A stretch of DNA of 64,000 bases from Myotis daubentonii. Its lineage: Eukaryota > Chordata > Mammalia > Chiroptera > Vespertilionidae. Shown here piece after piece: positions 45,476 to 55,711 of this stretch. Both the position numbers and the translations under genes were made by a program. Positions within the stretch are counted from its first letter, which is position 1; every line of letters starts with the position of its first letter. Below the pieces are notes generated by a model. It was not told the origin of the DNA. It searched no databases and saw nothing but the letters and a program-made list of their open reading frames with translations. Location of the stretch: NCBI RefSeq assembly GCF_963259705.1, contig NC_081846.1, positions 59,945,722 through 60,009,721 of the forward strand. Direction: 5' to 3'.

Positions 45476-45852
45476 TCCTATATAATAAAAGGCTAATATG
45501 CAAATCAACCAAATGGTAGAATGACCAGTTGTTATGATACGCACTGACCACCAGGGGGCAGACACTCAATGCAGGAGCTGCCCCCTGGTGGACAGTGCAC
45601 TCCCACAGGGGCACACCATTTAGCCAGAAGCCAGATTCACAGCTGGCGAGCTCACTGGCGGTGGCGGGAGCCTCTTCCACCTCCACTGCAGCGGTAGGAT
45701 GCCCCACTGATGGTTTAGGCCTGTTACCTGGGAGAGTGGGCCTAAACCATCAGTCAGACATCCTCTGAGGGCTCCTGGACTGCAAGAGGGCACAGGTTGG
45801 GCTGAGGGACCGCCCCCCTCCAGTGCACAAATCTTGTGCACTGGGCTTCTAG
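45476..45852 (+). mobile_element. Non-autonomous Helitron with inverted CTCF-like pair
   Basis: A 377 bp element, 5' TCCTATATAATAAAAGGC, 3' hairpin (GTGCACAAATCTTGTGCAC) and GGGCTTCTAG. Carries the octamer ATGCAAAT (45498-45505) and two opposed CTCF-like cores (see separate entry). It also has an inverted pair of CCTAAACCATCAGTCAGACATCC-related segments (around 45700-45770). Confidence 0.95.
45545..45596. promoter_or_regulatory. Inverted pair of CTCF-like cores in Helitron
   Basis: TGACCACCAGGGGGCAGAC (45545-45563, plus) and the complement of CTGTCCACCAGGGGGCAGC (45578-45596, minus). Both fit the CTCF core CCASYAGRKGGCRS. They form an inverted repeat with a short loop. Binding is not shown. 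Confidence 0.55.
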
Positions 45853-46019
45853 TTAGACAATAAAGAGACTTATCAGTTAGCTAATTATTTTAGTATTTTA
45901 TACTTGTATCTAATATGAATGATATGTACTTATTAATCACTCATTTGACTTAAGACATGCCAGCATAGGTAAATCTAGTTAGTTGCTAAAGATCAAAATA
46001 ACACTAAATCTCATTGTGG

Positions 46020-46880
46020 TATTTGTAAGGTTAAAGTGGGTAGTGCGCAGGCAGGCTATATTGCCGTCTCAGATGGTGATTAAAGAAAATTGAATTTTTT
46101 TTTTAAAAAAAGAGGATGGGAGATGGTGATATCCAAGGGGAAGGGCTACACAGAGTAAAGGGGGCCTTGGAGGCAGGTTCAGGGAGTTAGCCTGGATCTA
46201 GCTGCCCATTGCTCCCTAGGTTGCAAGTCTTCAGGGTCCCCTAGAGGATAGGGCATACATGCCTGTGGGGCAGGGGAGAGGAAAGGGAATGGCATGGGCA
46301 TGCTCCTTGGAAGGAGAGCAAGGACTGGGTCCTTTCTCCTCAGCGTATTTATCTCTTTCTTGCAGGTGGAAATCCTAGGGGAGGGCTCAATAGGATAGTC
46401 ATCAGCTTTCCAGGTGTGCTCTTTCAAGGTTGTGGCCCCCACTCATTGGGTGGCAGCCGGGCAGGGGGTCATTAGCCTATGTAGCTGGCCCTGAGGCAGC
46501 CACGGCATCACCTGTCTGGTTTTGCTGCTCTTCTGGGCCTGGAGCTGAAATGCACTGAGGCCTCGAGGTTATCTCTAGGGAGGAAAAGGTCAGGGGGTTA
46601 AAACTGCGTGACCAGCGATATGAAAGAGCAGGGGTCCAAACCGCATGACCAGTGAGACACTGGGGGAGGATAGACTGCCCTGGGGGCGAGGTTCTTGTTT
46701 TCCCAGCTTTGCCCCTAGCTAGGCATCCGGGGCTTTCGGTACCTGGCCCCCCCGTCCTTGGTCCGGGGTCTGACAGTTTTACTGCTGCTCATGCTCTTCT
46801 TACAACAGCAAATTCCGTTCTTGATACGTGTACACTTATGACTCTTCCTAGCTTGTTTATGCAGTCTGGTTCATGACCCT
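46020..46880 (-). mobile_element. GC-rich block, possible LTR-like element
   Basis: An 850 bp GC-rich island in AT-rich surroundings. The minus strand shows CCAATGAG, then GAGATAAATACGC as a TATA-like element, then CT-rich sequence. There is a short internal duplication (phrase like AAACTGCGTGACCAGCGA and AAACCGCATGACCAGTGA, near 46603 and 46638). No family or boundaries could be assigned. Confidence 0.35.
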
Positions 46881-48084
46881 TGAGTGGTTCAAATTAGTGA
46901 AAAGTAATAGGAAAATCAAATTGTTACCTAGCCCATGGTGTGAGAGCAAGGCTGCAAAGCACTTCTGCCTGAGCAGTGAGTGTCATAATTGGTGGGAAAA
47001 GCAATTTAGTTTTATCAAAGCAACACTTGTCATATGACATTGTTTTCACTTAAATTTTATTATTTTAATTGCATTTGCTTTTACATTAAATTTGATATAT
47101 TTCTCTTGTTGCATAAAAGATATTTGCAGGAAAAGGTTATATTTAGTTGTACTTGTAGATACTTATTTGGAGCATTAATTTGATTCACAGATCTCAAATA
47201 ATTTATTTGGGAATACAATAACATCTGTTTTCTTACTTAGAACATGTAACAGTACTCCATTCACTAATGCCATTTAATTATGTGTTAGGAGACACTGGGA
47301 CTTGCTTTTTTAATAAGTATTTAATATTTTATATCATTTATAAATAAATAATCATCATTGTTTCTCTAGTAAGATTGCATTAAAGAATATACTCCAAGGT
47401 GATGGAGATATTTACTTAATAAATATTTGAAAACAGAATTTAAAAACAAAACAAATGATTTGACCTTAGAGATTTACATAATACAACCTATAATCATTTT
47501 TAAAATACAAAATGAATACATTACATTTGGAAAAATTTCTTGAGGTATTTGTAAATTATCTAAAGTTATTTCAATTTAATGCCTGCCCTACAACGGATGA
47601 TTTCCAAGTTACTTAACAGACTCCTGCTCACCTATGTATCCAATGCTTGGCAATCAATCTGATAATCATAAAAAAAATTTAAGTCCTCCTAATATGGTGT
47701 TAGAAAATCATTTTGAACCTATTCCATGCCATCTGGAAACCCTCATTGTAATATCAATTATCGTAAAGTTTAAACAACTTTGTCATTTTCACTTTGTCAG
47801 CCACCCTCAGAGGTCATTGCTCCTGAGCGTCACATCACTTCTGCATTTCAAAGCTCTCAGTTCACAGGCTGTTCTTAAATGCACAATAAACTCTTACTAA
47901 ATATAATTTTATTGATCTGAATGTTTTTTATTTTATGTAAAGGTTTTTACAATCTCATCATATGATGGAAAAACCAGATGGGAAAAGAAACACCATGCAA
48001 TCATTTAAACATACATTTTATATCCAGGGCACATTTGGGTTTACATTATGAACTAGAAACTATTTTACTTTTGATCACAAGTAG
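46881..48084. other. AT-rich DNA, nothing recognised
   Basis: No gene or named repeat. Confidence 0.45.
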
Positions 48085-48440
48085 CAATGAAGAGGATAAA
48101 TCATGCTAAGCAAAGTAAGTCAGATGGAAAAAGTCAAGAATCATATGATTCCACTCATATGTAGGATATAAAACTGAAAACAACAAATAAGACAAAAAAA
48201 CCAAAAACTCATGGATACAGACAATAGTATGGTAGTTATCAGAGGGCAAGAGAGCTAGAGGGAAAGTAAGAAAGTATAAATGGGGTCAAATATATGGTGA
48301 CAGAAGAATATTTGACTTCTGGAGGTAAACACACAATGCAATATACAAATGCTGTATAATAGAATTGTACGCTTGAAACCTATATAATTTTATTAACCAA
48401 TGTCACCTCAATGGTCTGTTAGAATAATGTTAAAAAACTT
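48085..48440 (+). mobile_element. L1 3' end fragment
   Basis: 'catgctaagcaaagtaagtcag', ATCATATGATTCCACTCATA, then a 3' UTR ending 'cttgaaacctatataattttatt' is the usual L1 end of ORF2 plus 3' UTR. Diverged. Confidence 0.75.
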
Positions 48441-48544
48441 AACACTATTGAGATCTATGGTTAAACGCTCAACATAAAGATATAAACAAATGTTTGCATT
48501 AATCTGTGAACAACATCTTTTTTTTCTTTTTTCCAATCCTCACT

Positions 48545-48765
48545 GAGGACATGTTTTTATGATTCTAAAGAGAGAAGAAAAGAGAGGGAGAGAGAGAGAT
48601 AGAGAATCAACTATGTGAGAGGAAAACTTCAATTGGTTTCCTCCTGTGTGCCCCAAATAGGGATCAAACCCACCACCTGGGTATGTGCTCTGACCAGGAA
48701 TCAGAACTGTGACCCTCTGGTGCATGGGACAATGCTCCAATCAACTGAGCCACACGAGCCAGGGC
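48545..48765 (-). mobile_element. VES-related SINE, antisense, old
   Basis: GA-rich tract, 'ggtttcctcctgtgtgcccc', ending CAACTGAGCCACACGAGCCA (complement of the head). More diverged than most copies here. Confidence 0.8.
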
Positions 48766-48847
48766 TGAACAACATATGTGATAGCAAGTGGAATATTATC
48801 CAACTTTGATTTTCTCTGACATTAGAAGTCTCTATGTATGATGCAGT

Positions 48848-48982
48848 TTTTTACATTTTATTTTTCAATTACAGTTACCTTCAGTATTATTTTGTATTCT
48901 TTTCAGGTGTACAGCATAGTGGTTACACAATCATAAACTTTACAAAGTGTTTACTTTGATATTTCCAGTACCCACCTGGCTG
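48848..48982 (-). mobile_element. L1 3' UTR fragment, antisense
   Basis: TTATTTTTCAATTACAGTTA and 'aatcataaactttacaaagtg' match the L1 3' UTR at 12440-12540. Confidence 0.7.
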
Positions 48983-49097
48983 TATGATGTAAATTTGAAA
49001 GAAGAGCATATTCAGAGAAAGAGGAATTTCAAGGTAGAATATACAGTGAAACAAAAAGGCAGTTCGAAGTCAGATTAAAAGCATAATGTAATTTCTT

Positions 49098-49316
49098 TTT
49101 TAAAAAATATATTTTATTGATTTTTTACAGAGAGGAAGGGAGAAGGATAGAGAGTTAGAAACATTGATGAGAGAGAAACATCGATCAGCTGCCTCCTGCA
49201 CACCACCTACTGGGAATGTGCCCGCAACCAGGGTACATGGCCTTGGCTGGAATCAAACCTGGGACCCTTCAGTCCGCAGGCCAACGCTCTATCCACTGAG
49301 CCAAACCGGTTAGGGC
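49098..49316 (-). mobile_element. VES-type SINE, antisense, younger of a pair
   Basis: Complete antisense SINE. Perfect duplication CATAATGTAATTTCTT at 49082-49097 and 49317-49332. The right duplication is also the left duplication of the next SINE. Confidence 0.95.
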
Positions 49317-49333
49317 CATAATGTAATTTCTTT

Positions 49334-49541
49334 AAAAACAAAACAAAACATTGATTTCAGAGAGGAAGGGAGAGGGAGAGGGAGACAGAAATGATGAGAG
49401 AGAATCATTGAGCAGCTGCCTCCTGCATGCCCTTTTCTGGGGATTGAGCCTGCAACCCGGGCATGTGCCCTGACCGGGAATCGAACCATGACCTCCTGGT
49501 TCATAGTTTGACACTCAACCACTAACTCACACCGGCTGGGA
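49334..49541 (-). mobile_element. VES-related SINE, antisense, older of a pair
   Basis: Antisense SINE with the complement of GGTTCGATTCC (GAATCGAACC near 49480). Its flanks are AATGTAATTTCTTT (about 49320-49333) and AATGTAGTTTCTTT (49542-49555). Confidence 0.93.
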
Positions 49542-49555
49542 AATGTAGTTTCTTT

Positions 49556-51192
49556 ATTTTAAATGTTTATGCTGGTAGCATAAAAAGCTCTGAAAAGGTT
49601 ATCTGGCTTTGTTGAACCTCATGCATATTGATCATATGGCTTCATGCATAATGATATGTAGAGAAATGGAAAGTTTATACTTGTGGTCCACTATGTTTTT
49701 CCTACTATAAAATTAAAATATGTCCTGTTATGCTAAGTTTAGTGTACTTTATTACTGGATGCTGGTTGCTATTTGGTACATAAAATATAATTAAGTAAAT
49801 GCATATATTAGGCAATAATAAAATATCACTGTTCCCTTATTTAAAATGGCATATTCTCTACATTGAAGAGTAAAATTGATTTAATATTAAAGGATACAAA
49901 TATAACTATAGAGATCAGTCATTAATGCTATTAGTGCCATGTGTAAAAGCAACTAATGATGTGTTAGAATAATGTTGAAAAATGATTAATTTGGGGTATT
50001 AAATGATCATCTTCAAAACAGAACTGCATTCCACTGAGATCAGAAGTGCCTCAGGCCTGCTTTGCATATTACTAAGTATGTGGGACTCTCTATTCCTTCA
50101 TCCCACTCAAACTAGAGCAAAGCTACTTCATCTGTCTTCTTTATTTGTCGTCTTATTAAAATTCTGGTTTAGAAAGGATTTCAAGGTCCAAAATGTATGA
50201 AAACATTCTACTGCTATAGAATATTAAAAAGTCTTCTCTTTCCATTGATGTGTTTAATGGGAAGATATGTATTGCACATGATTACTGAGCATGATTATTT
50301 CCCAAATAATCTTATTTATAGGAGATTTATAGTTTTATAAGATTTTATTGTTGTTGATATGTGACATTAAAGCAATTGTTTCATGTGTTTATCATGTGTT
50401 GTGATCACATATTTTTTCAAACTTTAAAAGTAACATATAATTGCCATTGAAACCCATTTAACAAAATAAAATAGGGTTATGATTCTCTTGAAACAGGACT
50501 GTCAAATAAATGAGTCCTGTTAATATTTTCAAGTTACAAATATCTTTCTGTACTATAAATATATAAACAGCACCTTTCTCTTTATGTCAGAGTTTTAAAA
50601 TTACAGATTTAAACTAATTAATCTAAAACTAGTATAATTAATGAGGTTTTAAAAATCAAGCTTCCTGCTTTCATTATCCATAAAAAAAACTGACATTAGT
50701 TTTATCTGTTTATATATGACTCTATCATAACTTATTAGAGTTGTACCACCCATATGGGATTTATTTTTATGTATGGTTAGAGATAGAAATCTGTATTTAT
50801 TTTAATAGATTGCTAATTACCCTGTATATTAAATAATCTATTTTCCACTTATTTAAATGACCATTTTTATCATATACAAACACTAATGACTTAAAAAGGG
50901 CTACCAAGTATTGGAAAGAATTGTATTCCATAAACTTAGGTGTGGACATTGATGATAAATTTCTATTCTAAAATTAATGCCAGATGGAGTCATAAGCATT
51001 TTAATTATCAGAAAACCTGATCTGGATGAAGCCAACCATGGTGTGTATATAAAGAGAGAATTGCAATCATGGAATACCAATGAACAAGGATATTTGAGAT
51101 TAGAAAAGAGGTGAAAGAAATATAGGAGAAAATTCCCAAAAGCCAAAAACTGTGCACTCTGGACAGTAGAAATACCAGCATCAGGTAACATG
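49556..51192. other. AT-rich, repeat-poor DNA
   Basis: No gene and no repeat recognised in about 1.6 kb. Confidence 0.5.
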
Positions 51193-51200
51193 CTTTAAAC

Positions 51201-51412
51201 CAACGGTTCTCAATCTATGGATCACGACCCCTTTGGCGGTCGAATGACCCTTTCACAGGGGTCGCCTAAAACCATCCTGCATATCAGATATTTACATTGT
51301 GATTCATCACAGTAGCAACATTACAGTTATGAAGTAGCTACGAAAATAATTTTATGGTTGGGTCACAACATGAGGAACTGTATTTAAAGGGCCAGAAGGT
51401 TGAGAACCACTG
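51201..51412 (+). mobile_element. SPIN-type hAT miniature transposon
   Basis: A 212 bp element with ends CAACGGTTCTCAATC and GGTTGAGAACCACTG, and internal phrases ACGACCCCTTTGG, CCTTTCACAGGGGTCGCC and GAAGTAGCTACGAAAATAAT typical of SPIN_NA elements. Perfect 8 bp duplication CTTTAAAC (51193-51200 and 51413-51420). No transposase. Confidence 0.9.
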
Positions 51413-51587
51413 CTTTAAACAATTCAAACATGAGAAATATATGTGTCCTTTGTCTTGAGTAACAAGGATTTAGGTAATCTTGTCTAGAGTAATTTCAGAA
51501 AAGTAATGGACCAAAACACCGAGATTTCAAATGTTACTTTTGAAATATTACAAAACATTGGGATCTAAAAAAAATGGGCAATTGATA

Positions 51588-52441
51588 TCCTATATAATAA
51601 AAGAGAACCATGTAAATTGACCGCCCCTCTGCTATGCTCACCAGCCAATCAGGAGTGAGTATGCAAATTAACCCGACAAAGATGGCAGGATAATTTGCAT
51701 ACATAGGCGCTGGACAGATAGCAAAGTGGGAGACCTGGCAGCTTGGGAACCCTTGGCTCCCTCAGTCGCTCCCCGCAAGCTGCCAGGTGGAGAGCAGGGT
51801 GGGAGAGCTGGCAGAGCGTGGAGCTGCTTGGAGAACTTGGCTCCCCAAGCTGCCAGACAGAGAGCAGAGAAGGAGAGCTGGCGATTTGGAGGACTTGGCA
51901 GAGTGGGAGGCCATGGAATGGAGACAGAGCCAGAAGGGAAAACCAAGAGCACGGGGTGAACCAGGAATTCTGGGAATAGTAGTTCAGGTGGCAGCCCCAG
52001 GACCGGAAGTGGAAGCCCAGAGCATGGGGAGCACCAGGAATGCTGGGAATCATAGTTCTGATGACAGATGAATCTCTTAGATGCTAGAGCAAAGTGAACC
52101 TGGAGCAAGTTACTCTTGTGGTGGAGGATGGAGGGAAAGCAAAGGAGAGAGACATAAGTAAAACCAGAGTGTCTAGGAAAAATTAAAGGGAAGATATTCT
52201 AAAACTTCCAGGAAATCTCCACCAATGACGCAAAGAAAAAAAAATGCCTCTGTTATTCTGTGAGCAACAAACCAAACTGAATTGGGGTCTCAGACAATTC
52301 ACTCATATGATTGCAAAGATAGACAGAAACTCCCAGATTGCAGAGGGCTCTCCTGAGGGCTCCCAGATTGGAGAGGGTGCAGGTCGGGCTGAGAGACCCC
52401 CACACCCCCCAGTGCACAAATGTCGTGCACCGGGCATCTAG
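51588..52441 (+). mobile_element. Large non-autonomous Helitron with promoter-like cargo
   Basis: An 854 bp element, 5' TCCTATATAATAAAAGAG, 3' GTGCACAAATGTCGTGCACC hairpin and GGGCATCTAG. The middle is unlike other Helitrons here. It has a CCAAT box (AGCCAATCAG near 51643), opposed octamers (51661 and 51693), a GC-richer region with repeated CTGCCAG/GGGAGAGCTGGC units (51735-51900), two ZNF143-like motifs, and an exact ETS-type site ACCGGAAGTG. About 70-75 bp of this part is duplicated in tandem. The small overlapping frames (77-146 residues) match no protein I know. I infer captured host promoter DNA. Confidence 0.9.
51963..52058 (-). promoter_or_regulatory. Two ZNF143-like motifs flanking an ETS site
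   Basis: On the minus strand: GAACTACTATTCCCAGAATT (from 51985 down) and GAACTATGATTCCCAGCATT (from 52058 down), both close to the ZNF143/Staf pattern ACTACAATTCCCAGCATGC. Between them ACCGGAAGTG (52002-52011, plus) is the GABP/ELK-type consensus. This combination is common at housekeeping promoters. Activity unknown. Confidence 0.6.
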
Positions 52442-52589
52442 TATATATATTAAATTCATATACAAAATAAGTGTTAAAATGGCATTTAATTAGTTTCCCA
52501 CAAGTAAATGAAATAGAACCAAGTAATATCATAAAAACTAGAACAGCTCTTTGTTTTTATTTTAAACAACTTTAAGTGGTTGACAAGGG

Positions 52590-52750
52590 AATATATTCCT
52601 AGAAGTAGGATCCCTGGGTCAAATGGCAGTTCCATATTTAATTTTTTGAAGAAACGCCATACCTTTTTTTCCCCCTCAATGGCTGCACCAGTCTGCATTC
52701 CCATCAGCAGTGTAGTAGAGTTCCCTTTTCTCCACATCCTCACCAGTTAG
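52590..52750 (-). mobile_element. L1 ORF2 fragment, antisense
   Basis: The minus strand reads ATGTGGAGAAAAGGGAAC, then GGGAATGCAGACTGGTGCAG, then 'ctacttctaggaatatattccc': the C-terminal ORF2 region. Confidence 0.8.
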
Positions 52751-52840
52751 TTCTAATATACAAAAAAATACATCAGGATCACCTGGCATTTTTCCTGGGA
52801 ACGTAAGTCTGGTTCAATATATTTTTTTAAACAAACAAGT

Positions 52841-52935
52841 GCCAGTGAGGATGTGGAGAAAAGGAATCTGGAAAAAAAGAGGAGGGACAACTGTAATACT
52901 TTCAACAATAAAGATAATTTTTTAAAATAATAATA
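52841..52935 (+). mobile_element. L1 3' end, internally deleted
   Basis: GTGAGGATGTGGAGAAAAGG (ORF2) jumps directly to the L1 3' end ACTTTCAACAATAAAG and an A-rich tail. It forms an inverted repeat of about 22 bp with 52721-52742. Confidence 0.7.
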
Positions 52936-52984
52936 AATTTAAAAATAAAATACAGTGAGAAAAAACATGTATGTGTGTAACTGG

Positions 52985-53185
52985 CATGGCCAGTGTTGTT
53001 CAGTGGTTGAGCATCAACCTGTGAACCAGGAGATCATGGTTCAATTCCTGGTCAGGGCACATGCCCAGGTTTTGGAATCAATCTCCAGTAAGAGGTGTGC
53101 AGGAGGCAGTTGACCAATTATTGATGTTTCTATCTCTCTCTCCCTTTTCTTTTCTCTCTGAAATCAATAAAAATATATAAAAAAT
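52985..53185 (+). mobile_element. VES-related SINE, older
   Basis: GGCCAGTGTTGTTCAGTGGT head, GGTTCAATTCCTGGTCAGGG, a CT-rich tract, and an AATAAAAATATAT tail. Confidence 0.9.
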
Positions 53186-53902
53186 ATATGCTTAACTATA
53201 TTTACCCCTGTGGAGATTCTCAAAGAAGCCTTTAATTTCAGATAAATTAAGATCTATGAGTGTGTAATAATAAAGCTCCATGTTGATAGCATGTTTACTT
53301 TGGAATTCCATAAAGACATACCACATGAGAAGGCAAGATTCTTTGAAAAAGACAGTAATGCTGGAAAAAAATAAAAGGCAGGAAAAGTGGAAGACCAAGT
53401 CTGAAATGAATTGAATCCATAAAAGAAACCAGAGGCTGGAATCTATAGGAACTGAGCAGGGCTGTGGAGGTCAGGACTGTGGACATCGCAGGGTCTCCAG
53501 GAGTCAAAGCCAGCTCAAAGACACGTTCACAGGAATGTACCAAACAACCAGTATATATCACACACTTAATAAGTTTTATTGTTATTGAGCTTGCCCTTAA
53601 AAATGAATAGCATTCTCACGTTAGAGACAGGGATGGAGAGAAGAAGTAACGGTAGAAGGGGTAAAGTAATCCCAGGTCAGAACAAAAAGCTCAGAGAGAC
53701 AAATGAAGCTTGAAAACGCAAAGTGAGCCTAGAGAATACCTTAGATTTATCTAAATACTTTTATGCCTATCTCAGTATGTCATCTATTCAGTGAGGGTGC
53801 ATTGTCTATTTAAAATATAATTTATATTAAATTATCTAAACTGCAACTGCATTAGTTATACCCAGTGGGAACAAAGTCAAGTCATATCTCTGACTCTTTT
53901 TA
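53186..53902. other. Non-coding DNA, nothing recognised
   Basis: No gene or named repeat. Confidence 0.45.
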
Positions 53903-54133
53903 AAAATATATATGTATATGTATATTATTGATTTTTTACAGAGAGGAAGGGAGAGGAATAGAGAGAAACATTGATGAGAGAAAAAAAACAAAAAACATCG
54001 ATCAGCTGCCTCCTGCACACCCCCTACTGGGGATGTGCCTGCAACCAAGGCACATGCCCTTGACCGGAATCAAACCTGGGACCCTTGAGTCTGCAGGCCG
54101 ACACTATTTCCACTGATCCAAACCAGTTTGGGC
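53903..54133 (-). mobile_element. VES-type SINE, antisense
   Basis: TTATTGATTTTTTACAGAGA, GAAGGGAGAGG, then the complement of the head. Imperfect flanks CTCTGACTCTT / CTCTATGACTCTT. An A-rich insert (about 53980-53995) lies in the middle. Confidence 0.93.
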
Positions 54134-54433
54134 TCTATGACTCTTAATGGACTAAGTCATGAAAGACAGTGATATGCCTATTTTGGTAAGGCAAATTTCC
54201 CTGCTGGTTTGCCTAGCTTTAGTATTTTGTCTTTGATCTGAGGCCTAAGATATTACTTATTATACCCATGCTTGGAATGTTTTTAATACCGTTGGGGTTT
54301 CTCTTTCTTTCAGATTTCAGACTGGGCCTAACTTGTTCAACCCACAGAACTCTGCATCATCTCATCCAGTTGGCTTTTCTATATTTAACACAACACAATG
54401 CAATTATTTTATTATTATAAGTGTCACACTCAT

Positions 54434-54648
54434 TTTTTAAATATATTTTTATTGATTTCAGAGAGGAAGGGAGAGGGAGAGAGCGATAGAAATATCAATA
54501 TTGAGAGTATATCTTTGATTAGCTGCCTCTTGCACATCCCCTACTGGAGATCAAGCTTGAAACCCAGGCATGTGCCCCAACTGGGAATCTAACTATGACC
54601 AACTGATTCATAGGTTGATGCTCAACCACTTAGCTACACTGGCTGAGT
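54434..54648 (-). mobile_element. VES-related SINE, antisense, older
   Basis: AAATATATTTTTATTGATTT, GA tract, 'ctactggagatcaagcttg', and the complement of the head. Flanked by CTCATTTTT copies. Confidence 0.9.
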
Positions 54649-54748
54649 ACCCTCATTTTTAGGAAAGTTATTTTCTATTTGAAATAGGGGATGATAATTT
54701 GGGGTGATCTCATTTAATTATTCAATGGCTGGTTTTAATTATATCATA

Positions 54749-55030
54749 CTAGAGGCCCAGCACATGAAATTCATGCATGGGTAAGGTCCCTAGGCCTGAC
54801 CTGTGATCAAGGCCATCTTCCCTGGTGCCGGCAGCTGGCCCCACCCACCCACCCTCCCACCCCTCCACTGCCACCCACCCTTGGTTCCCCATTTGCCATC
54901 AGATGATCAAAGCCTGCCAGCTAGAGGGAAGAACCAAGAAGTGGTCAGTGAGCCTCATAGCGACTGGTCGAATGGTACTTCTCTTCATTCTGCCATTCAG
55001 TCGATTTGCATATTTACTCTTTTATTTAGA
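54749..55030 (-). mobile_element. Non-autonomous Helitron
   Basis: Plus strand starts CTAGAGGCCCAGCACATG (hairpin half-sites ACATGAAATTCATGCAT) and ends TTTACTCTTTTATTTAGA. Octamer complement ATTTGCAT at 55004. Confidence 0.9.
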
Positions 55031-55447
55031 TGTGCTCCAATCCTTCCACTTCCTTAGGTTTCTATTATCTTGGCTTCCTGAGCATTCCCATCTCTATGAA
55101 GGTTTGAGAAGAGCTCTCCTTGTATCCAGCCACGGGGAGTGCCTGCTATAGCTGAGGCTGCGGGTGAGGAAGGGACAGTCTGGTGCTTGGCTGTTGGTGG
55201 TCAGTTTGTCTCTGCCTGGATGTGCCACAGGACCCCAAAGGGTGATTTTTCTGAGCTTTCATTTGTGCGTCCACACTGTGCATACCTCCTCTGAGACGTG
55301 GAGTCCAAGGGGTGTGGATTCCTCATGTGTGAGTGAGGCTTTACACTTTGAAGTGCTAACCTGAAGTAGTGATCTAATTTTGTGGTTTCAGGAGCCTTTG
55401 GCAGGTTGGGCTGGAGCGGTGGTGGGGTGGGGTAGCATTTCCTAATT
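55031..55447. other. Unidentified spacer between two Helitrons
   Basis: About 417 bp of mixed composition between two same-orientation Helitrons. No gene or repeat that I can name. Confidence 0.45.
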
Positions 55448-55711
55448 CTATAGAGGCCCAGTGCATGGGTGGGGCCGGCCGGTCTGCTCTGATGGGGACC
55501 CCTGATCAGGGTGGGTGTCTCTGCTTGGGAGTGAGGCCGGCTGGAGCGAGGGGCCATGGGTGGTTTGCCAGCTGGTCCTGCTCCTGATTGGGGTGGGGGG
55601 GTCCCTGCTGGGGGGTGGGGCCAGCCGGGGCAAGGGGCCACAGTTGTTCTGGTCATTCTGGTCATTCTGATCATTCTGCCATTTCAGTCACTGGGCTTTT
55701 ATTATATAGGA
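55448..55711 (-). mobile_element. Non-autonomous Helitron, one hairpin arm lost
   Basis: Plus strand starts CTATAGAGGCCCAGTGCATG (terminal CTAG altered to CTATAG), lacks the second hairpin arm, and ends TTTTATTATATAGGA (complement of TCCTATATAAT). Confidence 0.85.

Noticed and set aside
51649..52108. Overlapping 134-146 residue minus frames and 77-94 residue plus frames in the large Helitron
   Set aside because: No protein family recognised; GC-rich tandem units keep several frames open at once. Kept only as possible captured promoter DNA.
55031..55447. DNA between two Helitrons considered as a composite transposon
   Set aside because: Each Helitron has its own two ends, and nothing shows that the spacer moved with them.
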